A stretch of DNA of 64,000 bases from Prolixibacter denitrificans (GTDB lineage: Bacteria; Bacteroidota; Bacteroidia; Bacteroidales; Prolixibacteraceae), in contig NZ_PYGC01000002.1 in NCBI RefSeq assembly GCF_003014495.1, positions 124,001 through 188,000 of the forward strand, read 5' to 3'. Below are positions 1-8,343 of this stretch, piece by piece. The notes below the pieces were generated by a model. The model saw only the letters and a list, made by a program, of their open reading frames with translations. It did no database searches and was not told the DNA's origin. Both the position numbers and the translations under genes were made by a program. How positions within the stretch are numbered: position 1 is the first letter of the stretch; every line of letters starts with the position of its first letter.

Positions 1-873
1 TTTGCCCAGCATACTTCCTTTGCCGTCAGCGCGGAACATTTTTTTCGGTTGGTGCAATCCTTTTGTGTACACAATCAGCTCTCCCTTATCGAGGAACTCA
101 CTCACCATCTTGATGACCGCTGCCAAATAACCACCCGGGTTACCTCGCAGGTCGATGATGACATTCTTAACGCTGTCCTGATTTAATTTGTCGAGCGCCT
201 TCATGAACTCAGTGTACGTGTTTTCAGCAAAACGACCGACCTTCACATAGCCGGTATTTTTATCGATCATGTACGAAACATCGACGCTGTAGAGCGGAAT
301 ATCGCCACGGGTAATATCGAAGTCAATCAAATTGGGAATACCCCGGCGGGCAATGGAGACCTTTACGTGTGTTCCTTTTTTGCCGCGCAGTTTCTGGATA
401 ACTTTATCGTTGGTAATTCCCACTCCGGCAATGGTCGTATCATTCACCATAACGATGCGGTCACCAGCCTGAATACCGAGCTTCTGGGACGGTCCACCAG
501 AGATCACATCTACTACAGTAACCGTGTCGTTCTGAATAGAAAACTGAACGCCAATTCCACCGAAATTACCCGACATTTCCTCATTCACTTCCTTCATGTC
601 CTTCTTGGGAATGTAGGTCGTATGCGGATCGAGTTGTTTAAGTATATCGGGGATAGCGTTGTTCACCAGTTGTTTTTCGTTCACTGAGTCGACGTAATAG
701 TCGTTGACCAGATTCAAGATGAGATCGATCTTACTATTGCCCGGCGACTTAACGTGGTCGAAAGCAGATTGCTGCCGACGTTGCAGGACGATCCCGATAA
801 AAATTCCAACTATGATGGCAAATGCCAGTAATACCGGGGTCCATGTAATTAACCTTCTGTTCTTCTTATCCAT
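1..873 (-). CDS. S41 family C-terminal processing protease, partial (runs off the left edge)
   Basis: Reading leftwards from an ATG at 873, 291 codons stay open to the window edge. The protein starts with a basic segment and one membrane anchor (about residues 9-30), so the rest should be periplasmic. A tail-specific-protease N-terminal region ends near residue 95, a PDZ domain covers about 100-180 (GGIGVQF at 105-111), and the S41 core begins with the family motif DLRGNPGG at 241-248. The catalytic Ser and Lys would lie beyond the edge and cannot be checked. The first 8 bases overlap the 3' end of the dCMP deaminase gene, so the two are probably co-transcribed. The family degrades or trims periplasmic proteins from their C-termini. 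A second, complete S41 gene lies at 38737-40422. Confidence 0.93.
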   Translation of the reverse strand, partial: MDKKNRRLITWTPVLLAFAIIVGIFIGIVLQRRQQSAFDHVKSPGNSKIDLILNLVNDYYVDSVNEKQLVNNAIPDILKQLDPHTTYIPKKDMKEVNEEMSGNFGGIGVQFSIQNDTVTVVDVISGGPSQKLGIQAGDRIVMVNDTTIAGVGITNDKVIQKLRGKKGTHVKVSIARRGIPNLIDFDITRGDIPLYSVDVSYMIDKNTGYVKVGRFAENTYTEFMKALDKLNQDSVKNVIIDLRGNPGGYLAAVIKMVSEFLDKGELIVYTKGLHQPKKMFRADGKGSMLGK

Positions 874-1327
874 TTTCTTCTATCTGTCTGTTTGATTCCA
901 AATCTATCTGTACAATTTCTATCGAAGCCCTTTTCAACAATTCAATGCCATCGTTCAGCCGGTACGAGTCGGAGAAAACCACCCGGCTAATGCCCGCCTG
1001 GATAATCAGTTTCGAGCATTCGAGACAAGGTGACGAGGTGACATACAACGTGGCACGTTCGCTGCTGTTGTTCGACTTGGCCACTTTGGTAATGGCATTC
1101 GCCTCAGCATGCAACACGTACGGTTTGGTTTTGTTCTCCTCGTCCTCGCAGTTGTTTTCAAAGCCTGATGGCGTACCGTTGTAACCATCCGAAATGATCA
1201 TCTTGTCTTTCACCAGCAAAGCTCCTACCTGCCGGCGTTTACAATACGAATTTTCGGCCCAGATACGAGCCATACGCAGATAGCGATAATCCAGTAACGC
1301 TTGTTTGCGACTATTCGTTTTATCCAT
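866..1327 (-). CDS. dCMP deaminase / ComE operon protein 2-like cytidine deaminase family
   Basis: The 153-residue protein has the zinc-dependent deaminase signature: HAE at 73-75 supplies a zinc ligand and the proton-shuttling Glu, and PCLEC at 100-104 supplies the two Cys ligands. The N-terminal part (MARIW, GALLVKD, GYNGTPSGF) is typical of the dCMP deaminase branch, which converts dCMP to dUMP for thymidylate synthesis, rather than tRNA adenosine deaminase. Length is normal for the family. Its stop codon overlaps the start of the S41 protease by 8 bases, indicating translational coupling. Confidence 0.92.
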   Translation of the reverse strand: MDKTNSRKQALLDYRYLRMARIWAENSYCKRRQVGALLVKDKMIISDGYNGTPSGFENNCEDEENKTKPYVLHAEANAITKVAKSNNSSERATLYVTSSPCLECSKLIIQAGISRVVFSDSYRLNDGIELLKRASIEIVQIDLESNRQIEENG

Positions 1328-1384
1328 TCAATGCATTAATTTACTTAATAACTGCACTTAGGTTAGGTCGTAGAAAAAGCACAT

Positions 1385-1412
1385 GAAAAAAAACCGCCTT
1401 GAACGAGGCGGT
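1385..1412 (-). terminator. Rho-independent terminator of the receiver gene
   Basis: On the minus strand a perfect 7-bp stem (plus-strand arms 1393-1399 and 1406-1412) with a 6-base loop is followed by eight T residues. It sits 19 bases beyond the stop codon of the response regulator. Confidence 0.85.
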
Positions 1413-1430
1413 GTACATGGTATCAGTCGT

Positions 1431-1805
1431 TCAGAGGAAATTCTTTACTTTATCCAGAATATCTTTCGACTTGATGGGCTTGGCCCAGAAGTCGTCACAG
1501 CCACTCTCTTTCGCCATCTCAACATCTTCGGGCATCACAAACGCGGTTTGCGCAATGACCGGCAGATCGGGCCGGATTTCCTTAATTTTCCGGGTAGCAT
1601 CAAACCCGTTCATGATAGGCATCTGCAAATCCATCAATACCAGATTTACTTCCGGATTTTTTTTAACCGTTTCAACCGCTTCCTGTCCATTCTTAACCCA
1701 AATCATTTCCGCATCAATCTTACGCAATACAGCCTTCAGATACAGATAGTTAGATTCGGCATCTTCAACAACAAGAATAACGGGTTTCTTCTCTGGGTTT
1801 TCCAC
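1431..1805 (-). CDS. Single-domain response regulator (receiver only)
   Basis: The 124 residues make a bare CheY-like receiver. The acidic pair is E14-D15, the phospho-acceptor is D59 in LMDLQMP, T87 is the switch residue and K109 in AKP is the conserved lysine, so all the catalytic positions are intact. There is no output domain, so it must act by binding another protein or as a phosphotransfer intermediate. No histidine kinase gene is nearby, which makes it an orphan. It is a one-gene transcription unit with its own promoter and terminator. The partner kinase cannot be inferred from the window. Confidence 0.92.
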   Translation of the reverse strand: MENPEKKPVILVVEDAESNYLYLKAVLRKIDAEMIWVKNGQEAVETVKKNPEVNLVLMDLQMPIMNGFDATRKIKEIRPDLPVIAQTAFVMPEDVEMAKESGCDDFWAKPIKSKDILDKVKNFL

Positions 1806-1835
1806 GTATGTTCAGCTTTTGGGTCCTGTGAATTT

Positions 1836-1853
1836 CAAATATATACAAAAATA
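1836..1853 (-). promoter_or_regulatory. Two overlapping Bacteroidota -7 elements for the receiver gene
   Basis: On the minus strand two exact TAnnTTTG matches occur, at plus 1836-1843 (TATATTTG) and 1846-1853 (TATTTTTG). They lie 31 and 41 bases upstream of the ATG. Which one is used cannot be told. Confidence 0.5.
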
Positions 1854-1946
1854 TTTTAGTTAAGCAGCGTAACCTGAAAAATGCACTGAAAGTAAATCAA
1901 TCCTTTTGCTGACAAATGACTAGCGATTCATCAATTATCCTGACAT

Positions 1947-4178
1947 TTAATTGAACCAATAGGTCATCTTGAAAACCAGCGCCCTGTTCTTTGCCTCCAT
2001 GTTCCCCGGGAAATAATTATCGGTGTACACCAGGTAGATATCCGATACCGGTTGATAACGCCACTGCAACCGGGCATTCACATTGATGTTGTCGATTTGT
2101 TCGTTGTACTGCACGTAAGTGGTGAAAAACAATTTGTCGGTAAAAGTAACGTCCAGTTTCGGGCCCACCAACCAGTAATCCACGTCACCCCAGGGCTGCG
2201 GCAACATCAGGTTGTTGTAACTGAACACCATAGAAATGTACCCAAGAGGCTGAAAGCGGTAATTCAACAAACCTTCAGCGTGCCAACGGTTCCCGTTGTA
2301 AAAGCCTCCGTAACCGGAAGAAAGCTCGTACTTGAACGTCTTGCGGTTGTCCGACTGATAAATCAACGTAGCGTCGAACCAGTTGTAATCGGTTCCAGAT
2401 TGTAGAAAATGATTCCCCTGGTTGGTGGGATCAAACTCATTTCGCAGTTTGATGTACCAGAAATTGGTTTCCAACTCCAGGTGACTCCGGTTGTGAAACT
2501 GAAAAAAGTAATCGAAACTCACTTCCCGATCGGTCAAATCCATATCTCCCGGACGGAAGTAAGTATCCAGTTCGGTAAAAAAACCGTGATATTCAACTCC
2601 ATTATTTTCAGGATAAAACCGTACGGTCGCTCTTGGATTCAGTCGTAAGTAGTCGACTCTGGGAACATAACCGGTTTCGGCATTGAAATTTTTCCCTACG
2701 TAATATTCAATCATCGACAACTCATATTGCTTCCGCGAATAACTAAGTTGTGCTCCCTGGGTAAACTGCTTCCCGGAATTCAGGCCCGGGGTAAACGAAC
2801 GTAACCCGAAAAATTCACCCGTCCAGTAATTATTCGAGCTCGCCAGGTTGTACTCCAAACCCGCGACCCGGTTGTATTCATTCCCGGTAAAACCGGAAGG
2901 AACATTCATATTTTGCTTATTCACTAAGATGGCCCCAATGTTCGAGCGGGAAAAAACCTTCTTCTGGACCGAAGCCACAAAAAAGTTCCGCGCCAGTAAA
3001 TTGTTGTGTTTTTCCGTCTGCATGTCCATCACCCCAATCCGCCAGTCATTTCCAATTTTACCACTCAACCGGGCTCCAGCCAGAACCGGCGCGTCGAGTC
3101 CGATGCGCCGCGAAAAAAACGGACGAATCTGGTCGGAACCGTAATTGGCAAACAGGTCACTGTTCTCAAGAAAAAACTGCCGCTTTTCGGGGTAATACAG
3201 CTCGAACCTATCGAGATTCGTCACCTGGTCGTCCACTTCGGCCTGGGAAAAATCGGGATTGTAAGTCAGATCAAGATTTAGAGACGACGATAGTCCGAGC
3301 TTGGCATCCATCCCGAAGTCCTTCCGGTAACGGGTATCGGTTCCCGCTTCAAAGTCGCGCGAAACACTTCCAAAAATGTAGGGAATCAAGGAAAATTGCA
3401 GACCGGATTTGGGTGGAGGCGTTTCCCATTCCAATACTCCCGCATAGGCCAGCGACGCTGTTGGAAATTGTCTGGGAACCGGCGCCCACGCCGACTTTTC
3501 ATTCCTTTTCAAATCCAACCGGGAAAATTGCACATTCCAGTGGTCCACTCCACTCTGGTACCGTATAGACTTAAACGGAATTCGCATCTCGGTCACCCAG
3601 CGGTCTTTGTAATTCTTTGTCTTCGATTGCCACTTGCAGTCCCAAATCAGATTCACGTTGTGACCGTCACTCATTGTGCCGTCCCACTTGGCGCCGGCCG
3701 CATTGGCTCCGAACGAATAACCCGTGGTCTGGTCGTTGTAGGTATCGAGAAATAACAGGAAATTATCATTGTTACCAAAAACAAAATCGCGTCGCAATGA
3801 CTCAACGGGCCGTTTCCCCGGAATGGTATCGTAAAAAACAAAGGCCAGGTAAAAAGCTTTGTCCCCGTAAGTCATCATCACTTCCGACTTCGCGGCGGAA
3901 TAGCCGGTATCGTAAGGCAAGACCATGTAAAAGTCTGTAGCCTTTTGCGCCCGTTTCCAGTCTTCTTCATCCAGCACGCCGTCCAGTTTGATGGGCCCTG
4001 TCCGCTTTTTTACATGCAGAACATAGTCGCTGTTGATGGTATTAATGGTAACGGTGGAATCCTTCCGTGAAAACGAAAAAGTCGGATTGGTCGGGGGCAT
4101 ATTTCCGGAAGCACATACAATTCTGGGTACGAAAACCAGCCCAATGGCCAGCATCGACAAAGCTTTAGTAAGTTTCAT
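1947..4178 (-). CDS. DUF5916 outer-membrane-type protein with CBM9-like N-terminal domain
   Basis: This 743-residue protein begins with a signal peptide (cleavage probably after about residue 23, VCASG). A carbohydrate-binding family 9-like beta-sandwich follows (about residues 60-240, starting near PIKLDGVLDEEDW). The remaining 500 residues are rich in alternating aromatic and polar residues and end in an aromatic/Asn tail, as expected of an outer-membrane beta-barrel. The architecture matches DUF5916 proteins of Bacteroidota. Their substrate is unknown and the carbohydrate-binding annotation is inherited from fold similarity. No SusC/D-like genes flank it, so a polysaccharide-utilisation role is not supported by context. 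It is transcribed alone. Confidence 0.85.
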   Translation of the reverse strand: MKLTKALSMLAIGLVFVPRIVCASGNMPPTNPTFSFSRKDSTVTINTINSDYVLHVKKRTGPIKLDGVLDEEDWKRAQKATDFYMVLPYDTGYSAAKSEVMMTYGDKAFYLAFVFYDTIPGKRPVESLRRDFVFGNNDNFLLFLDTYNDQTTGYSFGANAAGAKWDGTMSDGHNVNLIWDCKWQSKTKNYKDRWVTEMRIPFKSIRYQSGVDHWNVQFSRLDLKRNEKSAWAPVPRQFPTASLAYAGVLEWETPPPKSGLQFSLIPYIFGSVSRDFEAGTDTRYRKDFGMDAKLGLSSSLNLDLTYNPDFSQAEVDDQVTNLDRFELYYPEKRQFFLENSDLFANYGSDQIRPFFSRRIGLDAPVLAGARLSGKIGNDWRIGVMDMQTEKHNNLLARNFFVASVQKKVFSRSNIGAILVNKQNMNVPSGFTGNEYNRVAGLEYNLASSNNYWTGEFFGLRSFTPGLNSGKQFTQGAQLSYSRKQYELSMIEYYVGKNFNAETGYVPRVDYLRLNPRATVRFYPENNGVEYHGFFTELDTYFRPGDMDLTDREVSFDYFFQFHNRSHLELETNFWYIKLRNEFDPTNQGNHFLQSGTDYNWFDATLIYQSDNRKTFKYELSSGYGGFYNGNRWHAEGLLNYRFQPLGYISMVFSYNNLMLPQPWGDVDYWLVGPKLDVTFTDKLFFTTYVQYNEQIDNINVNARLQWRYQPVSDIYLVYTDNYFPGNMEAKNRALVFKMTYWFN

Positions 4179-4347
4179 AGTTAGTTAGTATGCAATGATT
4201 TGGACGCTGCAAGATAGAAAAATCAATCTTACAGTCAAAGCAACAATAACATTACATTTTTCACTCCGAAATTTAGTTAACGTAATGATTGACTGCGCAT
4301 CAAATGATATTATTTATTATCTTGAGAATAAACGAACTTAAACTTTA

Positions 4348-4803
4348 ATGGAAAATACGTTTATCAGTTGTTTGATGCATGTGGTATTTGGAACGATGGG
4401 ACAGCGAAGTTACCTGCTGCCCGATATACGTTCCCAAATGGTGTCGTACCTTTCGGCCATTGCCAAATCGAGAGGAACGCGGTTGATTACATTGGGCGGA
4501 ACCGAAAATCATGTGCATTTGCTACTGGCCATTCCTGCAAGACTTTCCATTGAGTCAGCTGTACTTCCACTTAAAGAAGCCTCGCAGACCTGGCTGCGAC
4601 AACATTTCGATAATTGTAAAGGTTTTACCTGGCAAAAGGGATTCGCGGCCTACTCCATCAGCCGCTCACAACTGGAGAGTACCATGCGCTTTATTCAGAA
4701 TCACCAGCAACATCACCTGCATAAATCCTTCCGCGAAGAGTACATCGAGTTTCTTCGTTATCACCATATTCCCTTTCGGGAAGAAAAACTGTTCGGCAAC
4801 TAA
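4348..4803 (+). CDS. IS200/REP-associated-type transposase homologue with the nucleophile Tyr replaced by Phe
   Basis: The 151-residue protein aligns along its length with the Y1 HUH transposase fold of the IS200 / REP-associated (RAYT) group. The metal-binding HVH is at residues 55-57 and the C-terminal helix pattern (SQLESTMRFIQNHQQHH, about 107-123) is recognisable. In active relatives this helix carries the catalytic Tyr in a YIxNQ-like motif. Here that position is F115 (codon TTT at 4690-4692), one base from a Tyr codon. The start follows an A+T-rich leader. I see no terminal hairpins or target duplications, so it is a lone gene and not a mobile element. It is either decayed or kept for DNA binding. 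Confidence 0.8.
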   Translation: MENTFISCLMHVVFGTMGQRSYLLPDIRSQMVSYLSAIAKSRGTRLITLGGTENHVHLLLAIPARLSIESAVLPLKEASQTWLRQHFDNCKGFTWQKGFAAYSISRSQLESTMRFIQNHQQHHLHKSFREEYIEFLRYHHIPFREEKLFGN

Positions 4804-4820
4804 AACGAATTTTGGGGCAT

Positions 4821-4849
4821 AAAAAAACCTTCTCCCTTTCGGAAGAAGG
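4821..4849 (-). terminator. Rho-independent terminator downstream of tRNA-Leu
   Basis: An imperfect stem (outer arms 4828-4833 and 4844-4849) is followed on the minus strand by seven T residues. It lies between the convergent transposase-like gene and the tRNA, and could also stop transcription from the plus strand. Confidence 0.75.
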
Positions 4850-4855
4850 CTTCAG

Positions 4856-4939
4856 TACCCGGAGTGGGAATCGAACCCACACTCTGTTGCCAGAACTGGA
4901 TTTTGAATCCAGCGCGTCTACCAATTCCGCCATCCGGGC
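4856..4939 (-). tRNA. tRNA-Leu (anticodon CAA)
   Basis: The 84-nt minus-strand sequence folds as a class II tRNA. The acceptor stem pairs GCCCGGA with TCCGGGT (one G-T pair at the base) and the discriminator is A. The D-loop contains GGTAGACGC. The anticodon arm has a 5-bp CTGGA/TCCAG stem and the loop TTCAAAA, giving anticodon CAA (TTG codons). There is a long variable arm, and the T-arm has GGTTCGATTCC. No CCA is encoded, so it is added post-transcriptionally. Confidence 0.97.
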
Positions 4940-4970
4940 AGGTAGACAACCGGTTTTTTCCGGCGCGGCA

Positions 4971-4978
4971 CAAATATA
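4971..4978 (-). promoter_or_regulatory. -7 element for tRNA-Leu
   Basis: An exact TATATTTG on the minus strand lies 32 bases upstream of the first tRNA base. A clear -33 TTG is not visible. Confidence 0.5.
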
Positions 4979-5021
4979 GATCAAAAATTCACTTCCGAAA
5001 AATATTTTTCACGGAAAAAAC

Positions 5022-6413
5022 TCAGATTTCCTTTACTTGGCGGGCATCAATGGCTGCCGTGACTTTTCCGTAAATTACCAACGAGATCGCCGAGACAATC
5101 GCAATGCCCACAAACACAAACCAGATGTAGTGCGCATGATCGTATGCGTGAAGCTTTTCGGCATCTGTTAAAGTCAGCGGATCTGGACAATATTTTCCAA
5201 GCAGGTATCCCGACAAGCCAAACCCAACCAACGATGAGATGAACGAATGAAGGTGGCTGAATCCGAGATAAAGTCCCTCCTCACCTCTTGGCGCCTGCAA
5301 CGAAAAGTATTCGAGGAAGCGGGGTGAAATGAACGATTCGGCAACTCCCTGAAAAACAATTCCCACCACCATCATGAAGGCTACCGGGTGCATGCCCAGA
5401 ATCGGTTCCTGAGCAATCATGTTGCCGGACGCCATCGCTAATGCGGAAAACGGCATGATGAACATTCCCACCGTCATGGAAGTAACCGCCTTTTTTTTGC
5501 GCATCAGCTGTGTAACCAAACCGACCGTCAGTACCACGACCAATGGATTAACGTTGGCGTACCACGACGGGGAAGCTCCTTCGCCAGCCATACGCAACAC
5601 GTATTTCGGCATGGTGGCATACAACTGGTGCTGCACCATCCAAAAGCCGGTGATGATCAGAATCAGAACAATCAACCGCACGTTGGAAACCACGCGGATA
5701 AGCGCCTGCCAAATTTCTTTCAACGATTTTCCCTGCCCTTCGTGATGTGACGATTTGAACAGGAAGAAAACAACGATAAATCCAAGCAAGGTTGCTCCGG
5801 CCGAAAAGTAATTCAGGGTAATCAGACCTTCGTTTCCCAGCGCTTCCCGCAAAGGTTTTACGATGGTTTTTCCCGAAAAGGCGCCAATATTCACCATGGC
5901 ATAAAATATCGAAAAGCCACGGGCCCGGTTCTGTTCGGTAGTCTCTTTGGAGACGGTTCCGGAAATCACCGATTTGATGAAGGAACCGCCAATGATAATG
6001 AGTGCCATTACCGGCAAAATGCCCCACTTGGCAGTACTGCTCCTTAAGCCCGTAAATTCTGTTGTGTGTCCGTAATGAACCAGACCGGCTGATTGAAGCG
6101 TAGTTGGCAGAATCGCTAATCCCAAATAACCAATGGAAAGCAAACCGAACGCCAGTAACAAACCACTCCGAAAACCTATTTTATCGGCAATTGCACCGCT
6201 GAAAGTGGGCAAAAAGTAGAGCAAGGCAGAAAAGGTTCCGGAAATGAATCCGGCCTGAACATCTGAAAAGCCTAATATTCTTGAAAGGTAAAGGGTAATA
6301 ACAATGAAAACTCCGTAATAGGCCGCCCGCTCCAGTAGTTCAACGGTATTGGCCACCCAAAACGCGCGCGAAAAGCGCCAGGTACTTTCTCTCTCCGTCA
6401 TGTCAAATGTCAA
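5022..6413 (-). CDS. MFS transporter of the POT (peptide:H+ symporter)-like group
   Basis: The 463-residue protein has about 12 hydrophobic membrane segments. Near the N-terminus it carries the ExxER motif typical of proton-coupled oligopeptide transporters (E25, E28-R29, followed by YY at 32-33). A PTR2-like FYxxxNxGA signature follows at 170-178. The central cytoplasmic loop (about 225-240) is charged and His-rich. These features favour proton-coupled uptake of small peptides or related solutes at the inner membrane, but the exact substrate cannot be read from sequence. M5 is an equally possible start. It is a single-gene unit between tRNA-Leu and the divergent sigma-factor operon. Confidence 0.85.
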   Translation of the reverse strand: MTFDMTERESTWRFSRAFWVANTVELLERAAYYGVFIVITLYLSRILGFSDVQAGFISGTFSALLYFLPTFSGAIADKIGFRSGLLLAFGLLSIGYLGLAILPTTLQSAGLVHYGHTTEFTGLRSSTAKWGILPVMALIIIGGSFIKSVISGTVSKETTEQNRARGFSIFYAMVNIGAFSGKTIVKPLREALGNEGLITLNYFSAGATLLGFIVVFFLFKSSHHEGQGKSLKEIWQALIRVVSNVRLIVLILIITGFWMVQHQLYATMPKYVLRMAGEGASPSWYANVNPLVVVLTVGLVTQLMRKKKAVTSMTVGMFIMPFSALAMASGNMIAQEPILGMHPVAFMMVVGIVFQGVAESFISPRFLEYFSLQAPRGEEGLYLGFSHLHSFISSLVGFGLSGYLLGKYCPDPLTLTDAEKLHAYDHAHYIWFVFVGIAIVSAISLVIYGKVTAAIDARQVKEI

Positions 6414-6645
6414 ATTAGTCGTTTGGTATATTTTCCGAAAAATCTCAAAGATAAAAATTTGCAGGAAAGTTTCTGTACCCCGAATTCTTCATAAAACGGG
6501 TATTATTCCCTTTCCAATAATTTCATCATTGCTCATTTATTGTGCCTCTTTTTCATTAAATTAAAGCATCAATTAAAAATTATGCCTCTTAACATAAGGG
6601 TGTTTTGATGATGAACTGTCATAATACTATTACATTGATGGGGCG

Positions 6646-7317
6646 ATGCAAAAATCTCAGATGATACCAAACGAGGACAACAGACGACTTCAGGCTATCC
6701 GCGAAGGCGACAAGCAGGCTTTTGAAGCGCTCTTTCATGAGTGTTATCGCCCGATGGTCGCTTATGCTTTCCGGTTTCTGGGCGAAATGGAGCCGTCGGA
6801 AAGTGTCGTGCAGGATGTCTTTCTCAAATTCTGGCAAAAGCGGAAGGAATTGATGATTACCTCTTCCCTTCGCAGTTATTTGTTTCGGGCAGTCCGGAAT
6901 CTCAGCCTCAACTATCTCGAGCACCGGAAAATTATGTCGGGCTATGCCAGCATGGTTATGGAACGGGAATCGGACCGCCACGATTACAGTGATTTTTATG
7001 TGGAGGTAGGTTTGAGAGAAAAAATCGATGCGGCGGTTTCGGCTTTGCCGGAAAAACGACAGGAAATTTTTCGACTGGCACGTGAAGAAGGTTTGAAGTA
7101 CCGGGAAATTGCCGAGCAATTAAATATTTCGGTGAAAACCGTCGAAACACAAATGACGCTGGCCTTAAAACAATTACGAACGCTGTTGAAAGATTATCGC
7201 CACCTTGTGCTCTTCTTCCTGGGAACAGGGATAAATAAAACTAAAGAAAAATTACCATATCGTTCCATTTCCGTTAAGGGTAAAAAGCTGATTAACTGTC
7301 TTCCATACAGATTATGA
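6646..7317 (+). CDS. ECF-type RNA polymerase sigma-70 factor
   Basis: Sigma region 2 spans about residues 25-95 (core-binding/-10 recognition, with VVQDVFLKFWQKR at 54-66). Region 4 spans about 125-182 (LPEKRQEIFRLAREEGLKYREIA followed by a helix-turn-helix), matching the Bacteroidota ECF expansion that pairs with FecR proteins. The protein is longer than usual: about 35 residues after region 4 (GTGINKTKEKLPYRS and on) have no counterpart I recognise. The last codons overlap the FecR start as ATGA, indicating translational coupling. It should direct RNA polymerase to its own operon and perhaps others when released by the FecR protein. M6 is an alternative start. Confidence 0.93.
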   Translation: MQKSQMIPNEDNRRLQAIREGDKQAFEALFHECYRPMVAYAFRFLGEMEPSESVVQDVFLKFWQKRKELMITSSLRSYLFRAVRNLSLNYLEHRKIMSGYASMVMERESDRHDYSDFYVEVGLREKIDAAVSALPEKRQEIFRLAREEGLKYREIAEQLNISVKTVETQMTLALKQLRTLLKDYRHLVLFFLGTGINKTKEKLPYRSISVKGKKLINCLPYRL

Positions 7318-8321
7318 AAAGCCAGAAGAACATATCGAAACTGACGCCGGAAGAATGGGCTGCTTTCCTGAACGGCGAAAGAGGTGCGGAGACGTTTTCG
7401 GGAGAGGAAACCTCTGAGATGAGAGAGATGAGAGAAGCCTGGGAGCTGAGTGGTACGATTTTCAGCCATTCGGCTGCTGATCCGGAAAAGGCCTGGGATA
7501 AACTAAATAAGCAACTGGATAAAACTCCTCAACCGGCAGAACAACCAACCCGTCGTTTATTCCGACGCGTGATGCAATATGCCGCTACCATACTGGTACT
7601 TGTCGCACTTGGCGTTACCGGTTATTGGCTCACCCGCCCTGAAAAGCCTATCACATCGCAGTGGGTTGTTCAGCAAAGCGTGGTACAGCCAACCGCTGTC
7701 AAACAAGTGACCTTGCCCGATGGAACTGTTGTGAGCCTGAATGCCAATTCCCGTATTGAGTATCCTCAAGGTTTCACCGGCAAGAAAAGAACTGTAAAAC
7801 TGGTTGGTGAAGCATTTTTCGACGTTCACCACGATGCACTGCACCCGTTTATCATCGAAACCGAAGGAGCGCAAATTGAAGTGCTGGGAACTTCTTTCAA
7901 TGTGTCGGCTTATCCCGGCAAGGAGAAAGTGGAAGTGAATGTACGTACCGGTACCGTCCGGCTGGTTTCGACCCGCAAGAAAGGTAAGCAAGCCGAAGAG
8001 ATCCTTCCGGCCGGACAGCGCGGATGGGTGAATTTAAGCGATGGTTCTACGTCCAGCCAATTGGGTGTGGCTCCCAATTACCTTTCGTGGGTGAACAAAG
8101 ACATCCGGTTTAAGAATACGCCCCTTTCAGAGGTGTTCAGTGTTCTCGAAAATACCTACCACGTCAAAGTGGAAGGCGCCGATACGCACATCGATACGCT
8201 GCGATATACCGCAGACTTTGAAAAACAGAATCTCGATTTTATCGTCGATGTGATTGGTCGTACTCTGAATCTGAAAGTATCGAAAACAGACGATGGTATC
8301 GTGTTTGCCATGAAGAAATAA
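7314..8321 (+). CDS. FecR family anti-sigma factor with DUF4974 tail
   Basis: The 335-residue protein has a cytoplasmic N-terminal part (1-83) for sigma binding and one transmembrane helix at about 87-106. A periplasmic FecR domain (about 125-230, VTLPDGTVVSLNANSRIEYP and the following beta-strands) and a C-terminal DUF4974 domain (about 262-335) complete it. DUF4974 folds like an STN domain and is thought to contact the signalling domain of an outer-membrane partner. The gene starts inside the sigma-factor stop codon (ATGA). In the standard system the partner is a TonB receptor. Here the next genes encode STN proteins without a barrel, so the sensory partner is probably unusual. Confidence 0.94.
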   Translation: MKSQKNISKLTPEEWAAFLNGERGAETFSGEETSEMREMREAWELSGTIFSHSAADPEKAWDKLNKQLDKTPQPAEQPTRRLFRRVMQYAATILVLVALGVTGYWLTRPEKPITSQWVVQQSVVQPTAVKQVTLPDGTVVSLNANSRIEYPQGFTGKKRTVKLVGEAFFDVHHDALHPFIIETEGAQIEVLGTSFNVSAYPGKEKVEVNVRTGTVRLVSTRKKGKQAEEILPAGQRGWVNLSDGSTSSQLGVAPNYLSWVNKDIRFKNTPLSEVFSVLENTYHVKVEGADTHIDTLRYTADFEKQNLDFIVDVIGRTLNLKVSKTDDGIVFAMKK

Positions 8322-8343
8322 CTACAGGAAAGGAGGCCGTTAC

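Noticed and set aside
1383-1859. Plus-strand open frame of 158 codons over the receiver gene
   Set aside because: It overlaps a complete receiver domain and its terminator, and its sequence has no features of its own.
4201-4860. Complete IS200-type element
   Set aside because: No subterminal hairpins or matching ends are visible on either side of the transposase-like gene.
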